From Guyparkeria sp016278265 (lineage in GTDB: Bacteria; Pseudomonadota; Gammaproteobacteria; Halothiobacillales; Halothiobacillaceae): a DNA stretch of 64,000 nt. How positions within the stretch are numbered: position 1 is the stretch's first letter; every line of letters begins with the position of its first letter. Shown piece by piece: positions 29,658-39,069 of the stretch. The stretch is taken from NCBI RefSeq assembly GCF_044582145.1, contig NZ_JBDODO010000008.1; one strand, 5' to 3'. A program made the translations under genes and the position numbers. A model generated the notes under the pieces. It saw only the letters and a program-made list of their open reading frames with translations. It was not told where the DNA came from and made no database searches.

Positions 29658-31282
29658 ACCCGATTCCCATGCCCCGCCGGCGGCTCTGGCTCGCCCTCGC
29701 GGCTGCCTTGAGTCTTCCCCTGTCCGGCTGTTTCGACGAGCGCGTCCCAGAACCCGACGAGCAAAGCGAGCAGGTCGAGGAGAGAAGCCAGGATGCCGCC
29801 ATGGACGAACCGCCCATGCGCGCGGTCACCACCTGGTCAAGGGAACTCGAGCTGTTCATTGAGTTCCCCGCGCCGACCGCCGGCGAACCCGGCGAATACA
29901 TCACGCACCTGACCCACCTAAACGACTTCTCGCCGGTCATGTCCGGCCCGCTCCGTTATCGATTCGAGCGCGAGGACGGTCACGTCGAGGAACACGTCGC
30001 CGAGACGATCGCCCGGGACGGCATCTTCCTGCCGGAGATCCGTGTCGAGAAACCGGGGCACTACCAGCTAGACCTGATCCTCGGCACGGGCGAGGACACG
30101 CTCACCATCGAGGCCGGGCACATCACCGTCACGGCGCCGGGCGAGACCCGGGCCGCCGACGACGAGCATGGTCATGCCCATGGCACCGAAGACCATGAGG
30201 ACGGACATGACGAGGACGCGGGTGACATCGCGTTTCTCAAGGAACAGCAATGGCGCATGGACTTTGCCGTTCAGCAGGTCTTGCGCGACTACATCACCGA
30301 GCGTCTGTCGGTGCCCGCGCGCATCGAACCCCGACCGGGCCAGAGCGCCGAGGCGGCCACACCGGCCAGTGGCCGGCTGGTTCCGCCCGAAAGCGGCGAG
30401 TGGAAACGTGCCGGCGACCGCGTCGAGGCCGGTGAGGTCCTGGCTCGTGTTCTGCCGTTGAGCGGTGCCGAGGACGTCAGCCAGCTCGACCTTGACCTGA
30501 CCGAAGCGCGGGAACGGGTTTCCCTCGCCCGCGCCGAGCGCGATCGCGTACAGGGCCTATACGAGGATGGGGTTGTCTCGGAAAAGCGCCTCGACCAGGC
30601 GAACTCCGATTACCACGTCGCTCGACAGACACTGGCGCGTGCGCGCAAGCGACTGGATCAACTCGAAGGGGAAAGTGATCAGGCAGGCGCCGTCGTCACC
30701 CTGCGCGCCCCGATCAGCGGGGTAATCACAGCCAGCCGACACGCGGCCGGCGAAGTCGTGGCGGCCAACGAGAGCGTGTTCTCGCTGCTCGACGACAGTC
30801 ACGTCTGGCTCAAGGCCATGGCCTACCCCGGCGACATGACGCGCATCAAGCACCCGGGCGACGTGCTGGCCCGTCAGGCCGGCGGCCAGTGGCAGTCGCT
30901 CGCCGGTGCGGAACTTGCCTACATCGGCACCCGCACCGAGGCAAACGGCACGGTGCCGGTGGTCTTCGACGTGCCCAACCCGGAGGGCGAGCTGATCCCC
31001 GGCACGGCCTGGTCGGCGGCCTTCTCGACCGGCGACGGGCAGATGGCCGTGGTCGTGCCGACATCCGCCATCCTCGACGACGACGGCATCGAGGTGGTCA
31101 TCGTGCAGCACGGCGGCGAGCGCTTCGAACGACGGCAGGTCAAGACCGGCATCCGCAGTGGCGAGCGCGTGGCGATCACGGCCGGACTGCAACCGGGTGA
31201 GCGCGTGGTCATGCGGGGCGCCTACACCGTCCTGCTGGCCTCGCGAGGTGAACAGGAAATCGGCCACGGCCACGCCCACTAA
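29654..31282 (+). CDS. czcB: Periplasmic adaptor (membrane fusion) lipoprotein, CzcB family
   Basis: This 542-residue adaptor links the RND pump to the outer-membrane channel. It has a lipobox (LPLSGC), an N-terminal extra domain of about 180 residues ending in a His/Asp-rich stretch (DDEHGHAHGTEDHEDGHDED), a coiled-coil hairpin (about residues 270-340) flanked by lipoyl halves (PPESGEWKRAGDRVEAGEV and VVTLRAPISGVIT), and barrel domains. It ends in another histidine run (GHGHAH). The His clusters suggest binding of divalent metal before export. Confidence 0.9.
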   Translation: MNPIPMPRRRLWLALAAALSLPLSGCFDERVPEPDEQSEQVEERSQDAAMDEPPMRAVTTWSRELELFIEFPAPTAGEPGEYITHLTHLNDFSPVMSGPLRYRFEREDGHVEEHVAETIARDGIFLPEIRVEKPGHYQLDLILGTGEDTLTIEAGHITVTAPGETRAADDEHGHAHGTEDHEDGHDEDAGDIAFLKEQQWRMDFAVQQVLRDYITERLSVPARIEPRPGQSAEAATPASGRLVPPESGEWKRAGDRVEAGEVLARVLPLSGAEDVSQLDLDLTEARERVSLARAERDRVQGLYEDGVVSEKRLDQANSDYHVARQTLARARKRLDQLEGESDQAGAVVTLRAPISGVITASRHAAGEVVAANESVFSLLDDSHVWLKAMAYPGDMTRIKHPGDVLARQAGGQWQSLAGAELAYIGTRTEANGTVPVVFDVPNPEGELIPGTAWSAAFSTGDGQMAVVVPTSAILDDDGIEVVIVQHGGERFERRQVKTGIRSGERVAITAGLQPGERVVMRGAYTVLLASRGEQEIGHGHAH

Positions 31283-31293
31283 GGAGAAGGGAT

Positions 31294-34200
31294 ATGTTGG
31301 ACCGATTGATCAGCTGGTCACTGCAGAACCGTCTGCTGGTGGTGGCCGCCTCCGCCGTGTTGCTTGTCCTCGGTGTCATCACGGCACGCGATGTGCCGGT
31401 CGATGTATTTCCCGACCTCACCGCGCCGACGGTCACCGTGATGACCGAGGCACCGGGCCTGGCCGCCGAGGAGGTGGAGCAGCAGGTCAGCTTCCCGATC
31501 GAGACGGCGATGAACGGCGCGACCGACGTTCGCCGCCTGCGTTCGCAATCCGTGCCCGGCTTTTCCATCGTCTGGGTGGAGTTCGAGTGGGGCACGGACA
31601 TCCTCGAGTCGAGGCAGATCGTGACCGAACGTCTCGACCAGGCCCGCGACGACCTGCCCCAAGCCGCCGGCGTGCCACAACTCGGCCCGATCACCTCGAT
31701 CATGGGCGAAATCGAGTTCTTCGGCGTGCGTGCCGAACCGAGCGAGGATCAGGGCGCCAGTCTCATGTTGGCCCGGGAAGTCGCCGACTGGCAGCTCGAG
31801 CCCCAACTGCTCGCCATTCCCGGCGTGGCGAACGTCACGGCGCTCGGCGGCGACATTCGCGAGTACCAGGTGCTGGTCTCTCCCGACCGCCTCCAGGAGA
31901 TGAACATTGGCCTGGACCAGGTGCGCGAGGCGGCGTCCCGGGCGAACCGGAACGCCGGCGGCGGCTGGATCAGCGAAGGTGGCCAGGATTACTTGCTGCG
32001 GTTCCTCGGCCGGACGGATCATGCGCCGGACATCGGTGAGGCGGTCATCACCGTCCGCGGCGACGCCCCCATTCGCATCCGCCACGTCGCCGAGGTGCGC
32101 GAGGGCCCGGGCATCCCGATCGGCGATGGTGGGATCAACGGCGATCCAGGCGTTGTCGTCGCGGTATCCAAGCAACCCGGCGCCGACACCCTCGAACTGA
32201 CCGAGCGTATCGGTCGGGTCCTGCAGCAGGCGAAGGCCGACCTGCCGGAGGGCATTCACCTCGAGCCGGGACTGTTCCGCCAGGCGGATTTCATCTCCCG
32301 TGCGATCGACAACGTCGCCGTCGCCCTTCGCGATGGCGCGATCTTCGTCGTGGTAGTGCTGTTCGCCTTCCTGTTCAGTTTCCGCACCACGCTGATTTCC
32401 GTGCTCGCGATCCCGCTGTCGCTCGTGGTCGCCCTGATCGGGCTCAAGTGGATGGGCATCGGCATCAACACCATGACCCTCGGTGGGATGACCATCGCCA
32501 TCGGTGCGCTGGTCGACGATGCGATCATCTTCGTCGAGAACATCTACCGACGACTGCGCGAGAACGCCCGCCGCGAGCATCCTGCCCCGGCGGCCGGCGT
32601 GGTCTATCGGGCCAGCTCGGAGGTACGCCAGTCGGTGGTCTTCTCGACGGCCATCATCATGCTGGTGTTCGCCCCGCTGTTCTTCCTCCAGGGGGTAGAG
32701 GGGCGACTGCTCGAGCCGCTGGGCCTGGCCTACCTGTTTGCCATTGCCGCTTCCCTCCTGGTCGCCCTGACGCTCACGCCGGTGCTGAGCCTATGGCTGC
32801 TGTCGACGGACAAGGCCCTGGGCGAAGAGAAAGACCCACCGCTGATCCGCTTCTTCAAATGGCTTTATGCCCCGATCCTGAAGGCCAGTCTGCGCTTCGC
32901 ACCTGCCGTGCTGGGATTCTCGGTGATCATGGTGGTGGCCACCCTGCTGGTTATCAGCCAGTTCGGTCGCTCGTTTCTGCCGGAATTCAACGAGGGCAGC
33001 CTGACGATCGCGGTGACAGCCCCGCCCGGCACCTCTTTGGAGACCTCGGCGGCCATCGGCGGACAGATCGAGGACATCCTGCTCGACTTCGAAGAGGTGC
33101 AAACCGTGGCCCGCAAGACGGGTCGGGCCGCCCTAGACGCGCATACGCAGGGACCGAACTCCTCCGAGCTCGAGGTGACGCTGGGCGAGCTACCACAAGG
33201 CAAGGAGGCATTTTTGGCCGAACTGCGCGGCGCCTTGAATGGCGTGCGCGGGGTCAATATCAATATCGGCCAGCCACTCTCGCATCGCATCGACCACATG
33301 CTGTCCGGCACTCGGGCGGCCATTGCGGTGAAGATCTTCGGCCCCTCGCTGGCCGAACTTCGACGCCTTGGCGGCGAACTCGAAGGCACCATGCAGGAGG
33401 TGGACGGTCTGGTCGACGTCGCCATGGAACCGCTGCAAGCCGTACCGCAACTGCGATTGCGTGCCGATCGCGAGACGATCGCCCGCTACGGAATGACGGT
33501 GGAGGAAGTTGCCCAACTGGTGGAGACCGCCTACCGCGGTAGCGTCGTCTCAGAGGTGTTCGAGGGTAATCGACGCTTCGACCTGGTGGTCCGTTTCAAC
33601 GACGACGCCCGCGCCGATCGTCACGCAGTCGGCGATACCCTGATCAGGACAGCCACCGGCGACATGGTGCCCTTGCGGGCATTGGCCAGCCCCTCGTTCG
33701 AGCGTGGGCCGGGCACCATCCTGCGCGAGAACGCCCAGCGTCGTCTCGTGGTCAGTGCCAATGTCGCCGGTCGCGACCTGCGCGGCGCAGTCGAGGCCAT
33801 TCAGGCGCGTGTCGGTACCGACATGACCCTGCCCGAGGGCTACCGAATCGAGTACGGCGGCCAGTTCGAGGCGGAAGCCAATGCCACCCGCACCATCGGC
33901 TGGGTCTCGCTGGCCGTGCTCGCCGGCATCCTGCTCCTGCTGCAGATGGCCTTCCGCTCGCTGCGACTGGCCCTGCTGGTCATGGTCAACATCCCGCTCG
34001 CCCTGGTCGGTGGCGTGGCCGCGGTCTGGTTCATGGGCGGGACGATCACGGTCGCGGCCCTGGTGGGCTTCATCACCCTGTTCGGCATCGCCATCCGCAA
34101 CGGCATTCTGTTGATCAGCCGTTATCAGGCATTGGCGCGGGACGGCATGGATGTCGATCAGGCGGTGGTCACCGGCTCGATGGAGCGACTCGCCCCGATC

Positions 34201-34395
34201 CTGATGACCGCCCTGACCGCGGGTCTGGCGTTGATTCCGTTGGCGATGGGGCTGGGCGAGGCCGGCACCGAGATCCAGGCGCCGATGGCGGTGGTGATCC
34301 TCGGCGGGCTGGCCACCTCGACATTCCTCAACATGGTCGTGCTGCCGGCGCTCTACCGGTTGGTTGCCGCGCGTCCGGGCGGGAAGCCCGGATGA
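31294..34395 (+). CDS. czcA: Heavy-metal RND efflux pump, CzcA family
   Basis: This 1,033-residue inner-membrane proton/metal antiporter is the pump of a CzcCBA system. It shows the RND plan: helix 1, a large periplasmic loop, helices 2-6, a second loop, helices 8-12. FPDLTAPTVTVMTEAPGLAAEEVE and TIAIGALVDDAIIFVENIYR (helix 4) are HME-RND signatures; in helix 4 a double Asp replaces the usual Asp-Gly of classical CzcA. Metal specificity (Zn, Co, Cd, Ni or Cu) is not readable. It is 11 bp after czcB. Confidence 0.92.
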   Translation: MLDRLISWSLQNRLLVVAASAVLLVLGVITARDVPVDVFPDLTAPTVTVMTEAPGLAAEEVEQQVSFPIETAMNGATDVRRLRSQSVPGFSIVWVEFEWGTDILESRQIVTERLDQARDDLPQAAGVPQLGPITSIMGEIEFFGVRAEPSEDQGASLMLAREVADWQLEPQLLAIPGVANVTALGGDIREYQVLVSPDRLQEMNIGLDQVREAASRANRNAGGGWISEGGQDYLLRFLGRTDHAPDIGEAVITVRGDAPIRIRHVAEVREGPGIPIGDGGINGDPGVVVAVSKQPGADTLELTERIGRVLQQAKADLPEGIHLEPGLFRQADFISRAIDNVAVALRDGAIFVVVVLFAFLFSFRTTLISVLAIPLSLVVALIGLKWMGIGINTMTLGGMTIAIGALVDDAIIFVENIYRRLRENARREHPAPAAGVVYRASSEVRQSVVFSTAIIMLVFAPLFFLQGVEGRLLEPLGLAYLFAIAASLLVALTLTPVLSLWLLSTDKALGEEKDPPLIRFFKWLYAPILKASLRFAPAVLGFSVIMVVATLLVISQFGRSFLPEFNEGSLTIAVTAPPGTSLETSAAIGGQIEDILLDFEEVQTVARKTGRAALDAHTQGPNSSELEVTLGELPQGKEAFLAELRGALNGVRGVNINIGQPLSHRIDHMLSGTRAAIAVKIFGPSLAELRRLGGELEGTMQEVDGLVDVAMEPLQAVPQLRLRADRETIARYGMTVEEVAQLVETAYRGSVVSEVFEGNRRFDLVVRFNDDARADRHAVGDTLIRTATGDMVPLRALASPSFERGPGTILRENAQRRLVVSANVAGRDLRGAVEAIQARVGTDMTLPEGYRIEYGGQFEAEANATRTIGWVSLAVLAGILLLLQMAFRSLRLALLVMVNIPLALVGGVAAVWFMGGTITVAALVGFITLFGIAIRNGILLISRYQALARDGMDVDQAVVTGSMERLAPILMTALTAGLALIPLAMGLGEAGTEIQAPMAVVILGGLATSTFLNMVVLPALYRLVAARPGGKPG

Positions 34396-34407
34396 CGCGT
34401 CATCCAG

Positions 34408-35883
34408 TTACCGTTTCGAACGCGACTTGAGCGCCAACGCGGCCTGGTTGCGCAGGGTGCGCAGGCTGTTGAGATTGCCTTCCGTGAAGGCCGCGGCCGG
34501 GCCCTCGAGGTAGAACAGGCCAAACGGGGCACGATTGACGTGGAGGGGATAGGCCATCGCCAGGTCGCCCGTGCCCTGGAACTGCCAGTCGAAGATGTCG
34601 TCGCTGGGCATCTTCGGCCGGTGGATACTGCGATCCTCACCCGACTGGAACACCTGCGCCACGCGGCTGGTCTCGGAAAGCGACACGGTCATGCCAGGCT
34701 TGAATTCGGCGAACGACGCGCCCTGCCCCAGACGCGGAACCAGCTGCCACGCCTTGCGTTCCAGCATGTACAGCACGGCCAGATCCAGCCCTAGGCCCTC
34801 GTGCATCGCCTCGAGCATGCGCGCGAAGATCTGGCCGAGCGGCTCCTCGTCGGTCAATGCCTGCGTCGTCTGCTCAATGCAGGCGATCAGGCGCTCGGAA
34901 CGCACCTCGGGATCCGGGTCGGCCGCCACCGACTCCTGGGCGGGCATGGGCGTGTCATGGTCGGCCTCCATGCGCTGCAGGAAGGCGGGCCGCTCGGCCG
35001 ATGACAAGAGCTCCTCGTATTCGAGCATGTGGTCGCGTGCCACGGTGCTGGCGTCTTCGAAGACCGACGTCTCCACCTCGCAACGCCGTGCCAGGTCGAG
35101 CGTGTCGCGCCGGATGGCCTCCACGGAATCGCCACGAGCGATCACCTCGGCCGCCGTACGCGCCAGTTGCCCCAGTCGCAGGGCGCGCGCCTCGGGGGTC
35201 AACCGGGTGATCTTGCCCGAGGCGCGCGCGGTGGTGAGAAAACGCCGCGCGGATTCCGGCAGGCCCCACTGGCGGCAGACGTCACGGGCGAGCGCCACGG
35301 GTAATACGCCAACCACCTTCTGGATGGCCGTATCCTCGTCGAGCCCCTCATCACGACGGGCCCGCTCGATCTCGGCCAGGTGCTCGGGGGCATGGCGATA
35401 GACCAGCAGTGCCCCAAAGTCCTGGAACAGGGCGCAGAGGAACATTTCCTCGGCCGACAACCCGCCCAACTCCCGGGCCAGGTCCTGGGCGAGAAACGCC
35501 TGGTAAAGCGCCTGCAGGAAACGGCTTTGCAACAAGCGGCTGTGACGCTTGCTCTCGATTTGCTCGAACAGGGAAAGTGCCAGCGCGGCCAGCCGCACCT
35601 CCTCGAAACCCAGCACCGTCACCGCGCGGGTCACCGTGTTGATCTGGCCGCCCAGGTGGCGGTAGTGCGCGGCGTTCGCCAGCCGGAGGATGCGGTGGGT
35701 CAGCGCCGGGTCGCGCAAAATCAGCGCGGAAAGGTCATTGGCCGAGGCCAGTTCGTCATCAGTCAGCCGATACGCCTCCTGAACCGTGCGCGCGAACGCC
35801 GGAAAGTCCGGATTGCGCGCAATCCGCTTGAGGAGGGTGGATCGGAAGTTCTCTTTCACGTCTGGGGCGAGGTCCCGGTGCAA
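34408..35883 (-). CDS. HDOD and GAF domain signalling protein
   Basis: This 491-residue cytoplasmic protein has an N-terminal HDOD domain (about residues 15-215; DPALTHRILRLANAAHYRH, TVTRAVTVLGFEEVRLAAL, MFLCALFQDFGALLVY) and a C-terminal GAF-like domain (about 325-485). HDOD proteins are degenerate HD phosphohydrolases used as regulators in stress, motility and c-di-GMP networks. The frame opens with TTG at 35883; a GTG at 35859 is an equally plausible start, and neither has a strong ribosome binding site. It is convergent with czcA (12 bp). Confidence 0.83.
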   Translation of the reverse strand: MHRDLAPDVKENFRSTLLKRIARNPDFPAFARTVQEAYRLTDDELASANDLSALILRDPALTHRILRLANAAHYRHLGGQINTVTRAVTVLGFEEVRLAALALSLFEQIESKRHSRLLQSRFLQALYQAFLAQDLARELGGLSAEEMFLCALFQDFGALLVYRHAPEHLAEIERARRDEGLDEDTAIQKVVGVLPVALARDVCRQWGLPESARRFLTTARASGKITRLTPEARALRLGQLARTAAEVIARGDSVEAIRRDTLDLARRCEVETSVFEDASTVARDHMLEYEELLSSAERPAFLQRMEADHDTPMPAQESVAADPDPEVRSERLIACIEQTTQALTDEEPLGQIFARMLEAMHEGLGLDLAVLYMLERKAWQLVPRLGQGASFAEFKPGMTVSLSETSRVAQVFQSGEDRSIHRPKMPSDDIFDWQFQGTGDLAMAYPLHVNRAPFGLFYLEGPAAAFTEGNLNSLRTLRNQAALALKSRSKR

Positions 35884-35967
35884 ACAATTGGGCGGCGAGA
35901 CTTTACCACGACGACCTGGCCGAATGGCGGCCAGGCACGCTACGCCTTGTTCCTTTTTCGGCGCCGA

Positions 35968-36921
35968 TCAGCCGATCTTTAGGTAGTCACCACCGTGTTC
36001 CTTGAGAAAGGCGAGAAACTCGCGGGCGATCACTGACAGGGCCTTGCCGCGCGGGTAGACGATGTTCCAGTAGCGTTGCAGCGGAAAGCCCTCGACATCC
36101 AGCTTGACCAGCGGCCCGGCCTCGCTCTCGAGATTCAACGCATGCTCGGAGACCACCGAGATACCCAGTTGGCCGACCACCGCGTGCTTGATCGACTCGT
36201 TGCCCTCCAGCACCAGCCGCTGCCGAAGCTTGAGCCCGTGCTGGGCGAAGTGTTCTTCGACCTTGTGCCGAATGCCCGACCCCGGTTCGCGCATGATGAA
36301 CGGCTCCTCGGCGATGCGCTCGATCGGGATGTGGCGCTCGCGGGCCAGCGGATGATCGCGGTGGGCGATCACCACCAACGGGTTGGGGGCGAAGGGAATC
36401 AGCTCAAGATCGATCCCACTGTCGGGTACGTGACCGATGATGTAGAGATCCGAGAGATTGTCCTCGATGCGCTTTAACAGCGTGTCCCGGTTGGAGACCT
36501 TGAGCTCCATCTCGATATCCGGGAACTGCTTAGCGAAATCCCCCATCGCCAGCGGGGCGAAGTACTTGGCGGTGGTGATCACCGACAGGCGCAACCGGCC
36601 CCTCTTCAGGCCCTTGAGGTCGTTGAGCGACATCTCGAGGTTCGACAGGGCATCGATCACGTCGCGGCAACCGCGGGCCACCAGGTTGCCGGCATCGGTG
36701 AGAAAGATCTTGCGACCCACCTGCTCGAATAACGGCATGCCCACCGTCTCCGAGAGGCTTTTGACCTGCGCCGAAACGGTCGGTTGGGTCAGAAACAACT
36801 CCTCGGCGGCCCGCGTGAAGCTTCCCAGCCGAGCCACCGCCTCGACGATCTCGATCTGCCGCAGGGTCGCGTGCCGAAGGAGGTAACGCGCCTCCGATTG
36901 CCGAGTCTCTTCCGCCATCAT
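35968..36921 (-). CDS. LysR-family regulator of the DAB locus (CbbR/CmpR-like)
   Basis: This 317-residue regulator has an N-terminal winged helix (RHATLRQIEIVEAVARLGSF, then LTQPTVSAQVKSLSE) and a substrate-binding effector domain. The RLRLSVITTAKYFAP and GSGIRHKVEEHFAQHG segments are typical of CbbR/CmpR proteins that control CO2-fixation and carbon-uptake genes. The tandem ATGs at 36921/36918 follow AGGAGAGGA. It is divergent from dabB across 452 bp, so I infer that it controls dabBA in response to low inorganic carbon. Confidence 0.9.
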   Translation of the reverse strand: MMAEETRQSEARYLLRHATLRQIEIVEAVARLGSFTRAAEELFLTQPTVSAQVKSLSETVGMPLFEQVGRKIFLTDAGNLVARGCRDVIDALSNLEMSLNDLKGLKRGRLRLSVITTAKYFAPLAMGDFAKQFPDIEMELKVSNRDTLLKRIEDNLSDLYIIGHVPDSGIDLELIPFAPNPLVVIAHRDHPLARERHIPIERIAEEPFIMREPGSGIRHKVEEHFAQHGLKLRQRLVLEGNESIKHAVVGQLGISVVSEHALNLESEAGPLVKLDVEGFPLQRYWNIVYPRGKALSVIAREFLAFLKEHGGDYLKIG

Positions 36922-36947
36922 TCCTCTCCTGCCCGTCTTTGGTCGCC

Positions 36948-36969
36948 TGCATAGAACGGATTCTATGCA
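36948..36969. promoter_or_regulatory. Inverted-repeat operator next to the LysR gene
   Basis: A perfect 9-bp dyad TGCATAGAA-N4-TTCTATGCA lies 27 bp upstream of the LysR start codon and is extended by outer GGTCGC/GCGACC arms. Size, symmetry and position suit a LysR-type autoregulatory binding site. Assignment is inferred from position only. Confidence 0.6.
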
Positions 36970-37055
36970 ACAGCGACCACAAGATCGATGCAAACCCTGC
37001 CTGTCGCGCTCCGACGGAGGCCAATCCGCCCGCCCAGCGCCATGGTGAATGCCTA

Positions 37056-37298
37056 CCAATGCATTGGGATGTGTCGCCCCATTTATTGACTATTATCTAT
37101 ACATAGACCCTAAGGAGGTCGGCTAGGCCCCGGCGTCTGTGTCTTGCCCAATGCCCGCCATGGCGGGCATTGATGCCGGAAATGGCAGGACAAGCGATCA
37201 ATCATTGCCCCCCGAAGATCCGAGCAAAACCAACACATAGACGTTTATCAATGGATCACTTAGGCAATTCGAATTGGTGAACCAGGCCATGGATCACT
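37056..37298. promoter_or_regulatory. dabB upstream control region with palindromes
   Basis: The 452-bp gap between the LysR gene and dabB has no convincing gene. It holds a 12-bp palindrome CCAATGCATTGG (37056-37067), a 22-bp perfect palindrome with arms AATGCCCGCCA (37150-37171), two ACATAGAC repeats (37101 and 37235), and a 12-bp palindrome CAATTCGAATTG (37265-37276) between two copies of ATGGATCACT (37251 and 37289). The ATAGA element recurs from the LysR-proximal dyad. A dabB ribosome binding site (GGAGGG) follows at about 37362. Confidence 0.5.
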
Positions 37299-37373
37299 AC
37301 CTTTCGTCCTGCCGGCGGGTCCGTCTGCAACCACGCGGCGGACCCGACCAACCAGCCTGACCGGAGGGACATC

Positions 37374-39038
37374 ATGACCACACTGACCAACTGGCCGATT
37401 GCCGGTGCCCTGCTCGCCTTGATGCCGTTGCTCCTGCTCGGTGCGGCGATCCCCGCCACCGGCGCGGGCGTCGAGGCGGCACGCCGCTACCGCCAGCGCG
37501 TGCGCTGGGCGGCCATCGGCGCCCTCGGGCTGGCCATCGTGGCCGCCATCGCCTTTCTTGCCGGCAGCCGGGCCCCACTGACGATCGCCGCCCTGCCCTT
37601 GCCGAGCGACATCGGCGCGCTGGCGCTGTCGATCCAGGTCGACCAGCTCACGATGGCGCTCGCCGTTCTGGTGGCCCTGGTGGTGACCCTGATCGCCCGC
37701 TACAGCGAGAAATACCTCGATGGCGATCCGCAGCAGGCGCGCTTCTTCCGCCTGCTGGCACTGACCGCCGGCTTCTTTCTACTGGTCGTGATCTCGGCCA
37801 ACCTCGCCCTGTTCACCCTCGGCATCATCCTGACCGGCTTCTCGCTGCACAAGATGCTGCTGTTCTACCCGGACCGCCCGCGCGCGGTCATGGCGACGCA
37901 CAAGAAGTCACTGTTCAGCCGCACCGCGGATGCCTGCCTGGTGGCCGCCACCATCCTGATCGGCCAGCAGGTCGGCAGCCTGCAGTTCGACGCGATCGCC
38001 GAGTGGGCCAATGCGCAGGACGGCATGCCGGTAGGGATGCATGCCGCGGCCTTCCTGATTGTGCTCGCCGCGATCCTCAAGAGCGCCCAGTTCCCGTTCC
38101 ACGGCTGGCTGCTGCAGGTCATGGAGGCACCCACGCCGGTCTCGGCGCTGATGCACGCGGGCATCGTCTACAGCGGCGCGATCATCGTGCTGCGCACCAG
38201 CGAGTTTCTGCTCGCCCAGGGCAGCGCGCTGTACCTGCTCGCCATCGTCGGGCTGGCCACCCTGGTGATCGCCTCCCTGGTCATGCTCACGCAGACGGCG
38301 GTGAAGTCCTCGCTGGCCTGGTCGACCACCGGGCAGCTCGGCTTCATGCTGCTCGAGCTGGGCCTGGGCCTGTTCGCCCTGGCGCTGCTGCACCTGATCG
38401 GCCACTCGCTCTACAAGGCGCACGCCTTCCTCGCGGCCGGCAGCATCCCCGACCAGCTGCGCCAGCCGAAGCCGGTCGCCCGCCGCCACATCGGCTTCGC
38501 GACCTGGCTGGTCACGATCGTTGCGAGTCTCGCGCTGACCGCGGCTCTGGCCGCCGTCCTAGGGTTGCAGGTCGGCCACGAGCCGGCCCTGATCGCCCTG
38601 ATCGCGATCGTTGCCCTGGCCGTGGCGCAACTGGTGCTCAAGGCGATTACCGTCGCGCCAACCGGCGCCGGCATTGCCCGGGCCACGGGCCTGGCCGCGA
38701 TCATGGCGGCGGTCTACTTCGCGCTGCACGAGGCGTTCGTGACGCTGTTCGGCCCGACGGTCGCCGCGATCCCGGAGACCCTGACGCCGGCCTACGGTCT
38801 GATGCTGGCGCTGACGACCATCAGCTTCCTGTTCCTGGCCTGGTTGCAGGGCCCCGGCCGCGATCACTTCAACGGCTCGGGCCGCAAGGGACTGTTCGTG
38901 CATCTGTACAACGGGCTTTACGTCGACCTGCTGGTCGAGCGGGCCTCGCACCGCCTGTGGCCGCACAAGGTCGGTCAGCACCGCTCGCGGCACGATGCGA
39001 TCAAGGCGAAAACGCCCGTCACCCCTAGCCAATACTGA
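37374..39038 (+). CDS. dabB: DAB inorganic-carbon pump, membrane subunit DabB (NuoL-like)
   Basis: This 554-residue polytopic protein of the proton-conducting-transporter (NuoL/MrpA) family has about 13-14 helices. SEKYLDGDPQQARFFRLL, the Lys-bearing AILKSAQFPFHGWLLQVMEA and TPVSALMHAGIVYSGAIIV are the antiporter-type motifs. Standing alone before a DabA gene and not in nuo or mrp operons, it matches DabB, which supplies cation-driven energy to the DAB bicarbonate-accumulation complex described in Halothiobacillus neapolitanus. It is preceded by GGAGGG. Confidence 0.94.
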   Translation: MTTLTNWPIAGALLALMPLLLLGAAIPATGAGVEAARRYRQRVRWAAIGALGLAIVAAIAFLAGSRAPLTIAALPLPSDIGALALSIQVDQLTMALAVLVALVVTLIARYSEKYLDGDPQQARFFRLLALTAGFFLLVVISANLALFTLGIILTGFSLHKMLLFYPDRPRAVMATHKKSLFSRTADACLVAATILIGQQVGSLQFDAIAEWANAQDGMPVGMHAAAFLIVLAAILKSAQFPFHGWLLQVMEAPTPVSALMHAGIVYSGAIIVLRTSEFLLAQGSALYLLAIVGLATLVIASLVMLTQTAVKSSLAWSTTGQLGFMLLELGLGLFALALLHLIGHSLYKAHAFLAAGSIPDQLRQPKPVARRHIGFATWLVTIVASLALTAALAAVLGLQVGHEPALIALIAIVALAVAQLVLKAITVAPTGAGIARATGLAAIMAAVYFALHEAFVTLFGPTVAAIPETLTPAYGLMLALTTISFLFLAWLQGPGRDHFNGSGRKGLFVHLYNGLYVDLLVERASHRLWPHKVGQHRSRHDAIKAKTPVTPSQY

Positions 39039-39069
39039 TTCGCCGGTTAGCTCCCGGGAGGACTCTGCC

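Noticed and set aside
31318..32580. 420-codon minus-strand frame inside czcA
   Set aside because: It is antisense to the pump's conserved segments and reads as low-complexity Asp/Gly/Arg/Val typical of a shadow frame.
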